Origin: Pieris napi
Lineage: Eukaryota; Arthropoda; Insecta; Lepidoptera; Pieridae
NCBI RefSeq assembly: GCF_905475465.1
Contig: NC_062246.1
Coordinates: 2,010,001-2,074,000, forward strand
Direction of reading: 5' to 3'
DNA length: 64,000 nt
Part shown: in pieces, positions 54,561-64,000 of the stretch
How the letters are laid out: each line of letters opens with the position of its first letter
Position numbering within the stretch: the first letter of the stretch is position 1
Notes under the pieces: model-generated
Told to the model about the DNA's origin: nothing
Databases searched by the model: none
Seen by the model: only the letters and a program-made list of their open reading frames with translations
Program-made: the position numbers and the translations under genes

Positions 54561-55132
54561 CCCTTTTATAAAAACTGCGTAATAGACCACCAATTCTTAG
54601 AGTGATTTTATGATTACTTCTGTGAATGAATTATAAAAATAATTTTCTTTTAAAATTTCGTTTATAGCAACAATTGTTTTGCATAATATTTCGCATACAA
54701 AGCCGAAATATAAATAATCCCACACGTTTTTTACGCTGCACGAATCCATCAGCGGTGCGCACGCGTCACAGGCGCGAAAATAGACGCGGTAAAGTTCACA
54801 ATGACGTATGAACTCGATCGACATGCTTGCTCAAGGGCGTATTGGGTTTGGGAACATTTGAGATCTTTTCGTAAACTAATAAATTACTTGACGCGCGAAA
54901 GATGTTTAGAAATTTATAATCACAATATTATTTGTCTTTGTCACTAATAATGCCGTTGATTGGTTAAAGTTTTTTTTAATCACTCCAGTAATTCCACAGA
55001 TTATCTCAAGTACTGTATCTCGTTAAAGAAAAAGTTCCTAGTATTATATTTTTATATTGGTTTTTATAGCTGTAACATGCCTCGTAATAATGGTTGAATA
55101 CTGCGTGCTTTTCTTTGTTATATATATGTCAC

Positions 55133-55425
55133 CGTAAAATTGTAAACACCGTTAGATTGTAATCTATCTCGCGAGATTGTAAACTGTCGAAAGATTGTGA
55201 ACCTCAACGAACTGCTTACAATTTAACGTAGTTATATGCAATTGTTGGGAAGTAAAATTAATCTGTAATTGACCAAAGAAGTTTGAATGATAACTAAGTT
55301 AGTGTAGTACAATCTACCGAATAATAATACGTTAAATTGTAAGCAGTTCGTTGAGGTTCACAATCTTTCGACAGTTTATAATCTCGCGAGATAGATTACA
55401 ATCTAACGGTGTTTACAATTTTACG
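55133..55425. mobile_element. MITE with ~98-bp terminal inverted repeats, 293 bp
   Basis: The arms begin cgtaaaattgtaaacaccgt and are almost exact complements through acaatttaacgta. Each arm repeats attgtaa/gattgt motifs several times. The spacer is about 100 bp and non-coding. The target duplication is not clear; class unknown. Confidence 0.75.
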
Positions 55426-55589
55426 TTAACATATATATTGTTATCTATCAGTACCTACCAATTCTGCCTGTTAATACAATCATAAAAGGAGAAGGAAGGT
55501 TAGCGTAAATTATTCTATGCAATAATATTTAACGCTGAAAAGTTCGTAGGCTAATATAGAAAAAAATGTTTTTGATAGAATTTGATTTG

Positions 55590-55787
55590 ATAATTTAATA
55601 TAGTTGCCTTCGAGAGCGATACAACTGATATAGCGGTCTTACAATGTTTTGATATCATTTTTATAGTACGATTTGTCTTTAGCCTCAAAATAGGCTTCCG
55701 TTGGCGCAATATTGTCCAACGAGAATTCTCTTGAGGTCTAAGAACAGGAAAGTCGCTGGGGCTAAATCTGGAGAATACGGTGGGTCA
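55590..55787 (-). pseudogene. mariner transposase C-terminal fragment
   Basis: The minus strand reads HPPYSPDLAP, the conserved block before the third catalytic Asp region of mariner. It then has FLDLKRILVG and, in a shifted frame, EAYFEAKDKSYYKNDIKTL, a stop, and RYISCIALEGNYIK. This matches the end of mariner-type transposases. One frame slip and one stop make it dead. No inverted repeat was identified. Confidence 0.75.
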
Positions 55788-56032
55788 GTATAGAAATACA
55801 ATTTGGTTATTATTTATTATTCCTGATTTTAGTGTATCGCTTTGTTTGAGACCTTCAATCCGTCGGAGGTTGTGTATACTAAATACATACAATAATATCA
55901 AAAACTTAATGTAATTATTGTACAAGAATATGGGCTATTTTTTACTTATTGAATCACTTTACCTGAATAGTAATTGTAATACTGTCTTCGTTGACACATT
56001 TCTTTACTCGACTAAGTGTAAAGGCCGATTAA

Positions 56033-56703
56033 AGGCCGATTTACATTATCTTAGTGTTTAGGAGAGTGCTTTAGGATAGTACTTTAGTTGAAACATGTAA
56101 ACGCTACTTGCTTTAGTACGGTTTTACTTGACTTTCAAGTTGAATCAATTTAGAATCGCTTTTTATTTTTGTTTCAAGTGATACCCCTCCCGCGCCCGCG
56201 CACCCCCCGAGATCTTCCCTCGTTGTGTGTAAACACGTAATTTAGTCAAATCTTTAGGAGAGTGCATAAGTGCTGTGAAACGCGTGCGTGTTTTTTGATT
56301 TTTAAAGATGGCTAAATGGTCGGAAGATACAACTATCAAATTTGTGTCTGAATATGTTGTTCACGAATATTTGTGGAACGTTAAAAACAATTTATACAAA
56401 AACAAACCGGCTAGGCAATTGGCATACACTGCCTTAAAAGAAGCTATTTTGTTTATTATTTATATTTAGTTTATTTATTTCGAATAAAATCTCGTCTTCT
56501 ATTTGTTCCATAACTACAGTTAGTATTTTGCGTAGAATAGAGCGTATTTGCCGACGTCGTTGCGCGTTAATTGTGGCGCTGTAATGATACTCTACTGGAA
56601 GAAATGTAAACGTTCACTCGCAACGCACTAAAGCACTAAAGAACTTGCCTTTCAAGTTGTACTAAAATACTCTCCTAAACACTAAGATAATGTAAATCGG
56701 CCA
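56033..56703. mobile_element. PIF/Harbinger-like element, 671 bp, deleted
   Basis: Inverted repeats GGCCGATTTACATTATCTTA (extending 34 bp) are at both ends, with TAA at 56030-56032 and 56704-56706 as a 3-bp target duplication. Subterminal actttag/cactaaag repeats are present. It carries a MADF-like ORF, as PIF/Harbinger transposons do, but no transposase. Confidence 0.7.
56308..56469 (+). pseudogene. MADF/Myb-like DNA-binding protein, truncated, of the PIF-like element
   Basis: It encodes 53 residues starting MAKWSEDTTIKFVSEYVVHE, with YLWNVKNNLYKNKPARQLAY following. The pattern I-x-F-V-x-E-Y ... LWN-x(7)-YKNK-x(3)-R matches the first two helices of a MADF domain. The frame ends abruptly in LFIIYI before the third helix, consistent with an internal deletion. 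In intact elements this second ORF is thought to help transposase reach the DNA or nucleus. Confidence 0.65.
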
Positions 56704-56706
56704 TAA

Positions 56707-58793
56707 GATTCTGACGCGACTTACTGCTAAGTAATTACAACGTATGTTCGTTTTACATCTCTTTAATTCTCTCCGGAGTCTTAGCGCTAATTCTTTGAAT
56801 CTCTCCCGAAAGCCAAGCGAATCTTTTTCGCTTGGCTTTAAGACTGTCGAAATATCTGAAGTATAAACAATATAGTGGTCATCCAGACATAATTCACCTG
56901 GATAATATGAACCTAGATAATACGTGAATCGCACGTACGGTTACGAGGTCATTGGGGCACGGCACACGCGCGGGACATCACAATCCTAGGGATTTGGTTG
57001 GTCTCCTATCGAATGCATTTGTGACGAAGTTATTTGTTTGGTTTTGAGATAAGGATCGAATAGAAGATGCAATTTTCCATTATGATGATTTTTAAAACAC
57101 GATTCTGTTTAAAAAGGTTATGTATAACTTTCACGAAAAAAACGAATAGTTAAAGGATTATTATAACAGGCTGTGCCCTTCGGTAATTTTGAGATATGCT
57201 CATCACAAATGCGCCCAGGTCATTTGACCATTATTTTGTTGTGTTATTTTAAAACTATGAAGTATCCACTTAAAATTATATTGTTTTTAAAGTGAAATAT
57301 TTGAGTGGAATCGTGTTTTGGATAAATTCATGTTTATCAAATCACTTTGAGCGCAAATTAATTAACGATTAATAAGCTTATAGTGGCAACATTAGATTTG
57401 TTCTGTCATGGGCCAATACAAGTTTTAAAGAGGAACGATTTTGTTATATATTATGGCAACAAAGCTCTCATAATGATTATTATTATTATATTCCGTTTTT
57501 GTAAAAGATTTCGTAGTTTTTAAAACCAAACCAGCTTCTCAGCCAGATACTAAAGTGTCGTCCTTAGTATTTAAAATCCGACCAATAAAATAAAAAACTT
57601 GCTCTGATGGCGCTAAATTAACAATTATTACAGTAAGTATATTGCAAATTGGCCACCACACTTTGATTATGACGATATTGATAATCAAAAACGATCCTCA
57701 TAGCGATTGCGATCCCTATGTAATATAAGAGAGATATAAGATTTTATAAATCTAAGCCAGGACTTTAGCTATTATTGCTTATAAATACGTCATATACTTT
57801 TACTTGAATAAAGCTTATGACTGGTTGGATTGCGTTATATTAATTACCTATAGGTCCTAGATCGATGTATCCTAGGTGAGTTTAGTAGGTCGCCGGGTCC
57901 TGTACGCTCCCTCCAACCCTCGCCCCGTACATCGACCCCTCGATATAGGTCACCCACTTGCAAGCCTGCATCGCATATTGTTTTGTTTTTAGATAATCTG
58001 TTTTCAATACATATTTAATTCACAGACGATAGTAAATCTAGTGTATAATGGTATAATATTTTTTTTAATTATTGGGTTTAATTTATTTAGTCACGCCCAC
58101 ATGTCTAATTATTAAGTTAAATGTGCAATTTGTACGTTAATTTTCTCATTTTGTAAGTGTAATATTAGTTTTGGCAAATTTTATGGTCACGGTAATTTGT
58201 CATATTTTAGAACAATAGATTGTAACTGAAACTGTGGAAAGTTGTGTTATATGTGATATACAAATATGTCAATGTAACATCAGAATCACTACTTAGCGTA
58301 TAGTATACTCTGAATCTTACCCTAAGACATAAAGTGTGTGCTCAACACAAAGGCAAAAATCTTTTTTTTTTCTTAGTGTATTGGTTGAAACGGATCTCAG
58401 CGCTGGTACTCTGTAACATCCAATAGTGATACCGATTCCGACGTTTCTGTATTCGATGTTTCTCTATCCATATCCGAGGCTGTTTCTCTATCCATATCCG
58501 AGGCGCGGAGCTCAACATTAAAGTCAGGGTGGCAATCATTATTTACGCGTCATGTATAACAATTTAGGTAAACGTGAAAAATCCAATAAAAATAAAAATA
58601 CCAGAAATTATTGTTAAGCAGAAAAAAAATCTAATTCGTAACTCGAATAAATAATAAAAATCTAAAATACCAGCAAAACAGCGGATCGGTACAAGATAGG
58701 CACTTAACAATGCTTTCTTTAAAATTGATCAGCCCACTACTTCTACTTCTTCATATTGAGTATCAATAATTCTCCTTTAGTTTTTATAATTTA
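56707..58793. other. Intergenic region
   Basis: No gene is supported. A 22-bp tandem duplication lies at 58461-58504. The C-rich patch near 57890-57950 has no recognisable feature. Confidence 0.4.
58461..58504. repeat. 22-bp tandem duplication
   Basis: tttctctatccatatccgag plus gc occurs twice in a row. On the minus strand a 39-codon open stretch would read SDMDRETASDMDRETSNTE, acidic and repeated, but no exon borders support a gene. Confidence 0.6.
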
Positions 58794-59163
58794 CTAGTAG
58801 ACTCGGCCAAGCGTTGCTGTGGCTAAGATTTTTGATATATTACATAGTAGTAAACTTTTCAAGAGAAACGGCAGGAGAACACCAATCCTCCATGCTTTTT
58901 TGGTGGTTATGCCATTAAATTGTAGCTTATGTGAAACGTTGGTACTTTCAACACAGCGCCATCTGTTAGAATTGTGACTATCAAATAATAAACAAATATT
59001 TTGCTATAAAATAATATTGCGGGTATAAATTGAGATGTAAGCTATCTTACCTTTTAAGTTAGATCAAACTGCACACGGTGTGCAAATTTGATTGAAATCG
59101 GTTCGGTAGTTTAGGAGTCCATAGCGGACAAACAACGTGACACGTAATTTATATATATTAAGA
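58794..59163 (-). mobile_element. Non-autonomous Helitron (family C), copy 2, 370 bp
   Basis: It has the same termini as 18901-19693 (CTAG at 58794-58797, right edge tattaaga|T). It lacks the 472-bp nested element and thus shows the unoccupied site. Confidence 0.8.
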
Positions 59164-59872
59164 TGAATCGATGTATTTATGTTTTCTCTTCGTGTATGTT
59201 TTGTTTGCCTATAAATGCTTGTCACCAATTAAAATTGATTTTAATTTATCTTGTACCTATGTCAGTCAGTGTGCGGAGCGTTGGCAAGCTTTTGTGAATA
59301 AAAAATAAGATGATTCCTGTCAAACTATAATGACTCTCTTTCCGCTACGCTTCCCGCTACTACGCTAATCCATTCACAATACAAGTGTAAATTTAGTTGA
59401 TATTATCGCTATAAGTATCTGCTTCTTAGGATGACATTCAGAAACAAGTGTTGAAGCACATACGTATGAGGATTAAGCAATGAAATAGCCGATTTAAAAT
59501 ATGTTAAGAAAATTCTTACTACAAAAAATTAAAGTATATTTTTTATCGTTTATTATATTTCGTCAATAAAATATGGCACACTATACTAAATTAAAAAAAT
59601 TGAGAATTTATTACTTTTTACTGCTTGAACTATAAAATAAACATAGCCACAAGTTAATTTATTTTATTTAAAAAAAAAACTTTATGTGACGGTAGAACAC
59701 AAATTGGACACATTTCTACGTCCATCGAAGCGACACTACAATAATAATATGTACTTAAAAACAAAATTAAGAAGAAAATAGAAAATTCAAATAGGGCTTG
59801 ATAATTGGTCTACAATCTTAGTACGTACTTAAGTACAATAATCATATTATATGTACATAGATTTTTTATGTT
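59164..59872. other. AT-rich intergenic stretch, nothing recognised
   Basis: No exon or repeat terminus was noticed before the tandem array. Confidence 0.4.
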
Positions 59873-61279
59873 CTAATTTAAATTATTTTTGCAAATGGCA
59901 ACACTTGAGATGTCAATATTCATTCTCATTGTCGTCATATGTCCAAGTGTTGCCTATAATTATAGTTAATTTATCGCTCCCAGAACAGGTTTTTTATTAT
60001 ATAATGGGGCTTTAAATGCTTCTAAGAGATGACACATCGCCCTTTCCAACCTTATTTTTTTTAAGGTCCAGGATTTCCTAATTTAAATAATTTTTGCAAA
60101 TGGCAACACTTAAGATGTCAATATTGATTCTCATTGTCGTCATATGTAGAAGTGTTGCTATAATTATAGTTAATTTATCGCTCCCAGAACAGGTTTTTTA
60201 TTATATAATGGGGCTTTAAATGCTTCTAAGAGATGACACATCGCCCTTTCCAACCTTATTTTTTTTAAGGTCCAGGATTTCCTAATTTAAATAATTTTTG
60301 CAAATGGCAACACTTAAGATGTCAATATTGATTCTCATTGTCGTCATATGTAGAAGTGTTGCTATAATTATAGTTAATTTATCGCCCCCAGAACAGGATT
60401 TTTATTATATAATGGGGCTTTAAATGCTTCTAAGAGATGACACATCGCCCTTTCCAACCTTATTTTTTTAAGGTCCAGGATTTTCTAATTTAAATTATTT
60501 TTGCAAATGGCAACACTTAAGATGTCAATATTGATTCTCATTGTCGTCATATGTCCAAGTGTTGCTATAATTATAGTTAATTTATCGCCCCCAGAACAGG
60601 ATTTTTATTATATAATGGGGCTTTAAATGCTTCTAAGAGATGACACATCGCCCTTTCCAACCTTATTTTTTTAAGGTCCAGGATTTTCTAATTTAAATTA
60701 TTTTTGCAAATGGCAACACTTAAGATGTCAATATTGATTCTCATTGTCGTCATATGTCCAAGTGTTGCCTATAATTATAGTTAATTTATCGCTCCCAGAA
60801 CAGGTTTTTTATTATATAATGGGGCTTTAAATGCTTCTAAGAGATGACACATCGCCCTTTCCAACCTTATTTTTTTTAAGGTCCAGGATTTCCTAATTTA
60901 AATAATTTTTGCAAATGGCAACACTTAAGATGTCAATATTGATTCTCATTGTCGTCATATGTAGAAGTGTTGCTATAATTATAGTTAATTTATCGCCCCC
61001 AGAACAGGATTTTTATTATATAATGGGGCTTTAAATGCTTCTAAGAGATGACACATCGCCCTTTCCAACCTTATTTTTTTAAGGTCCAGGATTTTCTAAT
61101 TTAAATTATTTTTGCAAATGGCAACACTTAAGATGTCAATATTGATTCTCATTGTCGTCATATGTCCAAGTGTTGCTATAATTATAGTTAATTTATCGCC
61201 CCCAGAACAGGATTTTTATTATATAATGGGGCATTAAATGCTTCTAAGAGATGACACATCGCCCTTTCCAACCTTATTT
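59873..61279. repeat. Tandem array, seven units of ~204 bp
   Basis: The marker gcaaatggcaacactt recurs at 59891, 60096, 60300, 60503, 60706, 60911 and 61114 (spacings 203-205). Each unit has an internal inverted pair (ggcaacactt ... aagtgttgc) about 40 nt apart, then gctcccagaacagg or gcccccagaacagg, taatggggctttaaatgctt, and ccctttccaaccttattttt. Variants show that units 5, 6 and 7 resemble 1, 3 and 4, so several units were duplicated together. No ORF. It may be a local satellite or the repetitive core of a transposon. Confidence 0.9.
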
Positions 61280-61569
61280 GTCTAATATACAACCTATGAC
61301 GTCACAGATATAAAAGTAATTTTTTATTCCGAGGGTTGAAAGTGTATACATAGCGATGAATCATTCGGCCCCGACCTTGTGTTATCGCCGATCTAAGGTA
61401 CTGTTTACTGGCTCTATCTTGATAATGGTTACGTGCCAACATTGCCTAAGCTTAGATTTTTTCATGTAAAATTCCTAGCATATAATAGAGGAATTTTCTA
61501 CGAACGAATTTGGTCCAGAAAATTTTAAATAGCAAACAACCCTGGCCGCGTCAGTTAGTATATTCGTGA

Positions 61570-61702
61570 TAAAACTAGTGGTTGTCTGGAAGAGATCGCT
61601 TGAAAGCGATTAGGCTGCCAGTTGCCATCCTTTTCATTTAATTATGTCAATTGTATTATATTTCTGTATGCAACGATGTGTTAATAAATTAATAAAAAAT
61701 AC
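61570..61702 (+). mobile_element. Probable LINE 3' UTR
   Basis: ggttgtctggaagagatcgc, gcgattaggctgccagttgc and ctgtatgcaacgatgtgtta, ending in taataaattaataaaaaat, follow the pattern of lepidopteran LINE 3' ends (a hairpin-like gatcgc...gcgatt then a simple tail). There is no coding part. Confidence 0.45.
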
Positions 61703-62224
61703 GACATTTTCAAAAAAAAATCCTGAGCAATGCCATAGTATGTAAATAGGTTTAACATAACGATTACTGTTTAAGGATCAAAGAAAAATCAATCGGGTGT
61801 AAACTAGATCAAAATAAAATAAAAGTTTTTTTTTTAATTTAAACAATTTGTGGTTTTTGACTTTTATTAAACTTTTTGTTTCGCAGATATGCAGTTATTT
61901 GAAATTACCTAAATTCTGTTTTTTTTTTAAATTTATGTTTACATCATTTTGCCGAAATTATTAAACGATGAAAACTTGAATTTTCAAAATATTCTATAAA
62001 TAGCTTAAACCCTAAAATTTATCTGATCTCGTGTATTTCGACCGTTAACCTCAATAGGGACGAAAACAAGTACTGGTCAACCCTAAATGATGTTTCCGGA
62101 TGATGATATTTTAGATATGGTATATGACTACGTAAGTACAATGCTTAAAACTTACCTCGTAAGATTAAAATTACGCATCAGTATACGCCCTACGCCCTTC
62201 TCCTTTAATAGATGTTTAAATAAA
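61703..62224. other. AT-rich intergenic stretch, nothing recognised
   Basis: No gene or repeat terminus was noticed. Confidence 0.35.
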
Positions 62225-62535
62225 CGTGTGTTTACTTACGTACACTCCTTAGAAGTTATACTTCTTTGGCGTAACAAGATAAAAATCTTTAAAAAAAAAA
62301 ATCTTTCGCCTTTTTCTACGTTTGTAGAAAAAACGACACTAACAATACATAGATAAAAAAATACTCTAATCAATTTTCCCTAACGCGCCAAAAGAAGTTT
62401 AACTTTAAAAAAATGTTGAATAGCTAACTTCAAGGTGTCAGTTTTTAGTGACGGTGTGCGCGCGCATCTTAAACATTTACTCTCATTATTTTTCCCTTAC
62501 GCGCCAAAAGAAGTCATAACTTCAAAAATTGTAAT
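62225..62535 (+). repeat. Interspersed repeat family E, copy 2
   Basis: It starts gtgtttacttacgtacactc and tagaagttatacttctttgg. The terminal module (cctaacgcgccaaaagaagt ... ttacgcgccaaaagaagtca) is present twice, near 62380 and 62498. It corresponds to 45095-45480. The frame 62435-62710 crosses its edge and is not credible as a gene. Confidence 0.55.
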
Positions 62536-62895
62536 GGTTTTTAATTTTTATTTTTTGGGCATGGAACTTGCACCGTTAGAATGCGGGCGCGACCCTGAAG
62601 CTTTAGAAGCGGGGTCGCAGTCTTGTAGACTACACAAAGTGGTTTTAGTGATGGGCCCAATGTCTGAAAATGCAGAAACCCTGTTGAAATTCGAGCCCCA
62701 CATACCTTAGCTACTTACGGGGGCAGGGGACGCTCAGATGCATTTCCACTTCTGATATAAAAATAGGGGCATAACATGTAAATTATAATATCAGTCATAA
62801 AAATATTACGTATGCAATCTAAAGAAAGCTATATATAAATAAGTAATACGTCAATATTATTTGGCAGCTTGAAGCTATGGATTTTTTTATATATA

Positions 62896-63116
62896 CTAGT
62901 GGACCCGACAGACGTTGTCCTGCATGATATTTCAAGCAATTAGTAAAGCAAAGTATGAAAGTACCGACTGCAGCGCCATATGGCGGGCTGATTTGTGAAT
63001 CTAAACCATTCCCAGATCCCCTTGAACACACACAAAAAATTTCATCAAAATCGGTCCAGTCGTTTGAGAGAAGTTCAGTGACATACACACTCACAGAAGA
63101 ATTATATATATAAAGA
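62896..63116 (-). mobile_element. Non-autonomous Helitron (family B), copy 2, 221 bp
   Basis: It has the same length and termini as 51458-51678, with two substitutions between them. Flanked by A and T. Confidence 0.85.
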
Positions 63117-64000
63117 TTACACAGTTTACTGCATGTTCTATTAGAACAATATCCTTTCCTTTACTTCTAATGACATTCACGCTTCTAAAGTTATTCAAAA
63201 TGTATTGTTAATTATTAAGATATCCGATTTTACGTTTTTTTCGTGCAGTCTCCGCATAACGTTCCCAAGTTTACTACACTACATCTAGTATGTATAGTTT
63301 ATATTCACGTTTATTGTGGTAATAGAGGATGAAAGAAAAATCTTGACTAAACTATTAAAATAGGTACCTGAAACTCACAGTACGCCATTAAAACAAACTG
63401 TAAACTATATTTTAATTTTCTCCAACATCTGTGAAACATTGGACAGCAATATTTTTTTACGTTGTCATTATTGAAAATAACTACATTTGAGCAGACGCCA
63501 ACAAAACCATATGCCACATCCAAGGTTGTGTTTTATGAGTTCAGTGTCATGGTACATTTCCTACCCTTTATGTCCTAAAAACAACCCCTGTAAACCCTAG
63601 GGTTTGACCCTTGTAACAAATCGATACAGGTTTTAATAATAGACAGATTTCTCGGGCGCGGTAGTTAGTGCTTATACATTTTTTTATGGTATGATTATGG
63701 TGTTTTTTTCTGTAGTAGGTACTGATATTGAATCGCAGTTGAATGTTTGATTTTATTTGGTTACTTTAAAGATTTTAAACTGGATTGCTAATGCAATTTA
63801 AAACGCTCTGAAACATGTGGTAATTATAATTAATTCATAGTAATTGTAAAAAATAACAATGATTAATGTCTATGTTTTAATGAAATCTTTCGTATACTAC
63901 ATATATATATATACATATTATATATATATATTGTAACAATACGATTAAAATAGAAAAGTGAGAAAAGTATTTACTTAGTTATATGTGTTATTTATTATTT
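63117..64000. other. AT-rich end of window with (TA)n microsatellite
   Basis: The dinucleotide run is at about 63899-63932. Nothing else is recognised. Confidence 0.45.

Noticed and set aside
54366..54593. A 75-codon minus-strand frame opposite the GC-richer block.
   Set aside because: The plus strand ends in an A-rich tail like a retroposon 3' end. No protein family is recognised on either strand.
59873..61279. Regular repeat spacing suggestive of a CRISPR array.
   Set aside because: Whole ~204-bp units repeat with no unique spacers, in a eukaryotic context.
62435..62710. A 91-codon open frame near the right end.
   Set aside because: It starts inside repeat family E and runs into unique DNA, with no motif or exon border.

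Overview
The window reads as AT-rich nuclear DNA of a lepidopteran insect (moth or butterfly). This rests on its repeats: several tRNA-headed SINEs, short non-autonomous Helitrons (5'-TC, 3'-CTAG, inserted between A and T), R1-, RTE- and I-type LINE sequences, and MITEs of hAT, PIF/Harbinger, pogo and other kinds. No prokaryotic operon structure, rRNA or convincing free-standing tRNA gene is visible. Family assignments are by eye; no database search was run.

Two host genes are supported, both on the + strand. (1) The 3' end of a UBXN4 (erasin) orthologue lies at 3572-5764. One exon carries the end of the UBX domain, the next carries the hydrophobic segment and the C-terminal tail, and the stop codon sits at the start of a last exon. 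Upstream exons are outside the window. (2) A complete four-exon gene at 15924-20459 encodes a small secreted or membrane-associated protein of 208 or 230 residues, resembling the Osiris/DUF1676 group. Its introns hold pogo-like, hAT-like and Helitron insertions.

Most of the rest is mobile DNA, often nested. At 1.3-3.57 kb an R1-type LINE sits in a Helitron whose edge abuts the UBXN4 splice acceptor, and a third insertion has duplicated that acceptor. At 6.6-10.35 kb a hAT transposon with an 8-bp target duplication keeps the end of its transposase and has been entered by a LINE encoding a reverse transcriptase plus a restriction-like nuclease. Five more 3' ends of that LINE group lie elsewhere, four of them packed into 44.5-47.0 kb. 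At 22.5 and 31.2 kb are two 1.4-kb elements with about 220-bp terminal inverted repeats. At 34.55-40.32 kb is a full-length I-type LINE with both ORFs open and a 14-bp target duplication. At 59.87-61.28 kb is an array of seven ~204-bp repeats.

The stretches 10.35-13.3, 20.5-22.1, 27-30.5, 48.2-51.4, 56.7-58.8 and 63.1-64 kb are AT-rich and show no gene that I can defend. I found no coherent new multi-gene system. The most unusual points are the transposon-built splice acceptor, the paired TIR variants of the 1.4-kb elements, and the cluster of related LINE 3' ends.
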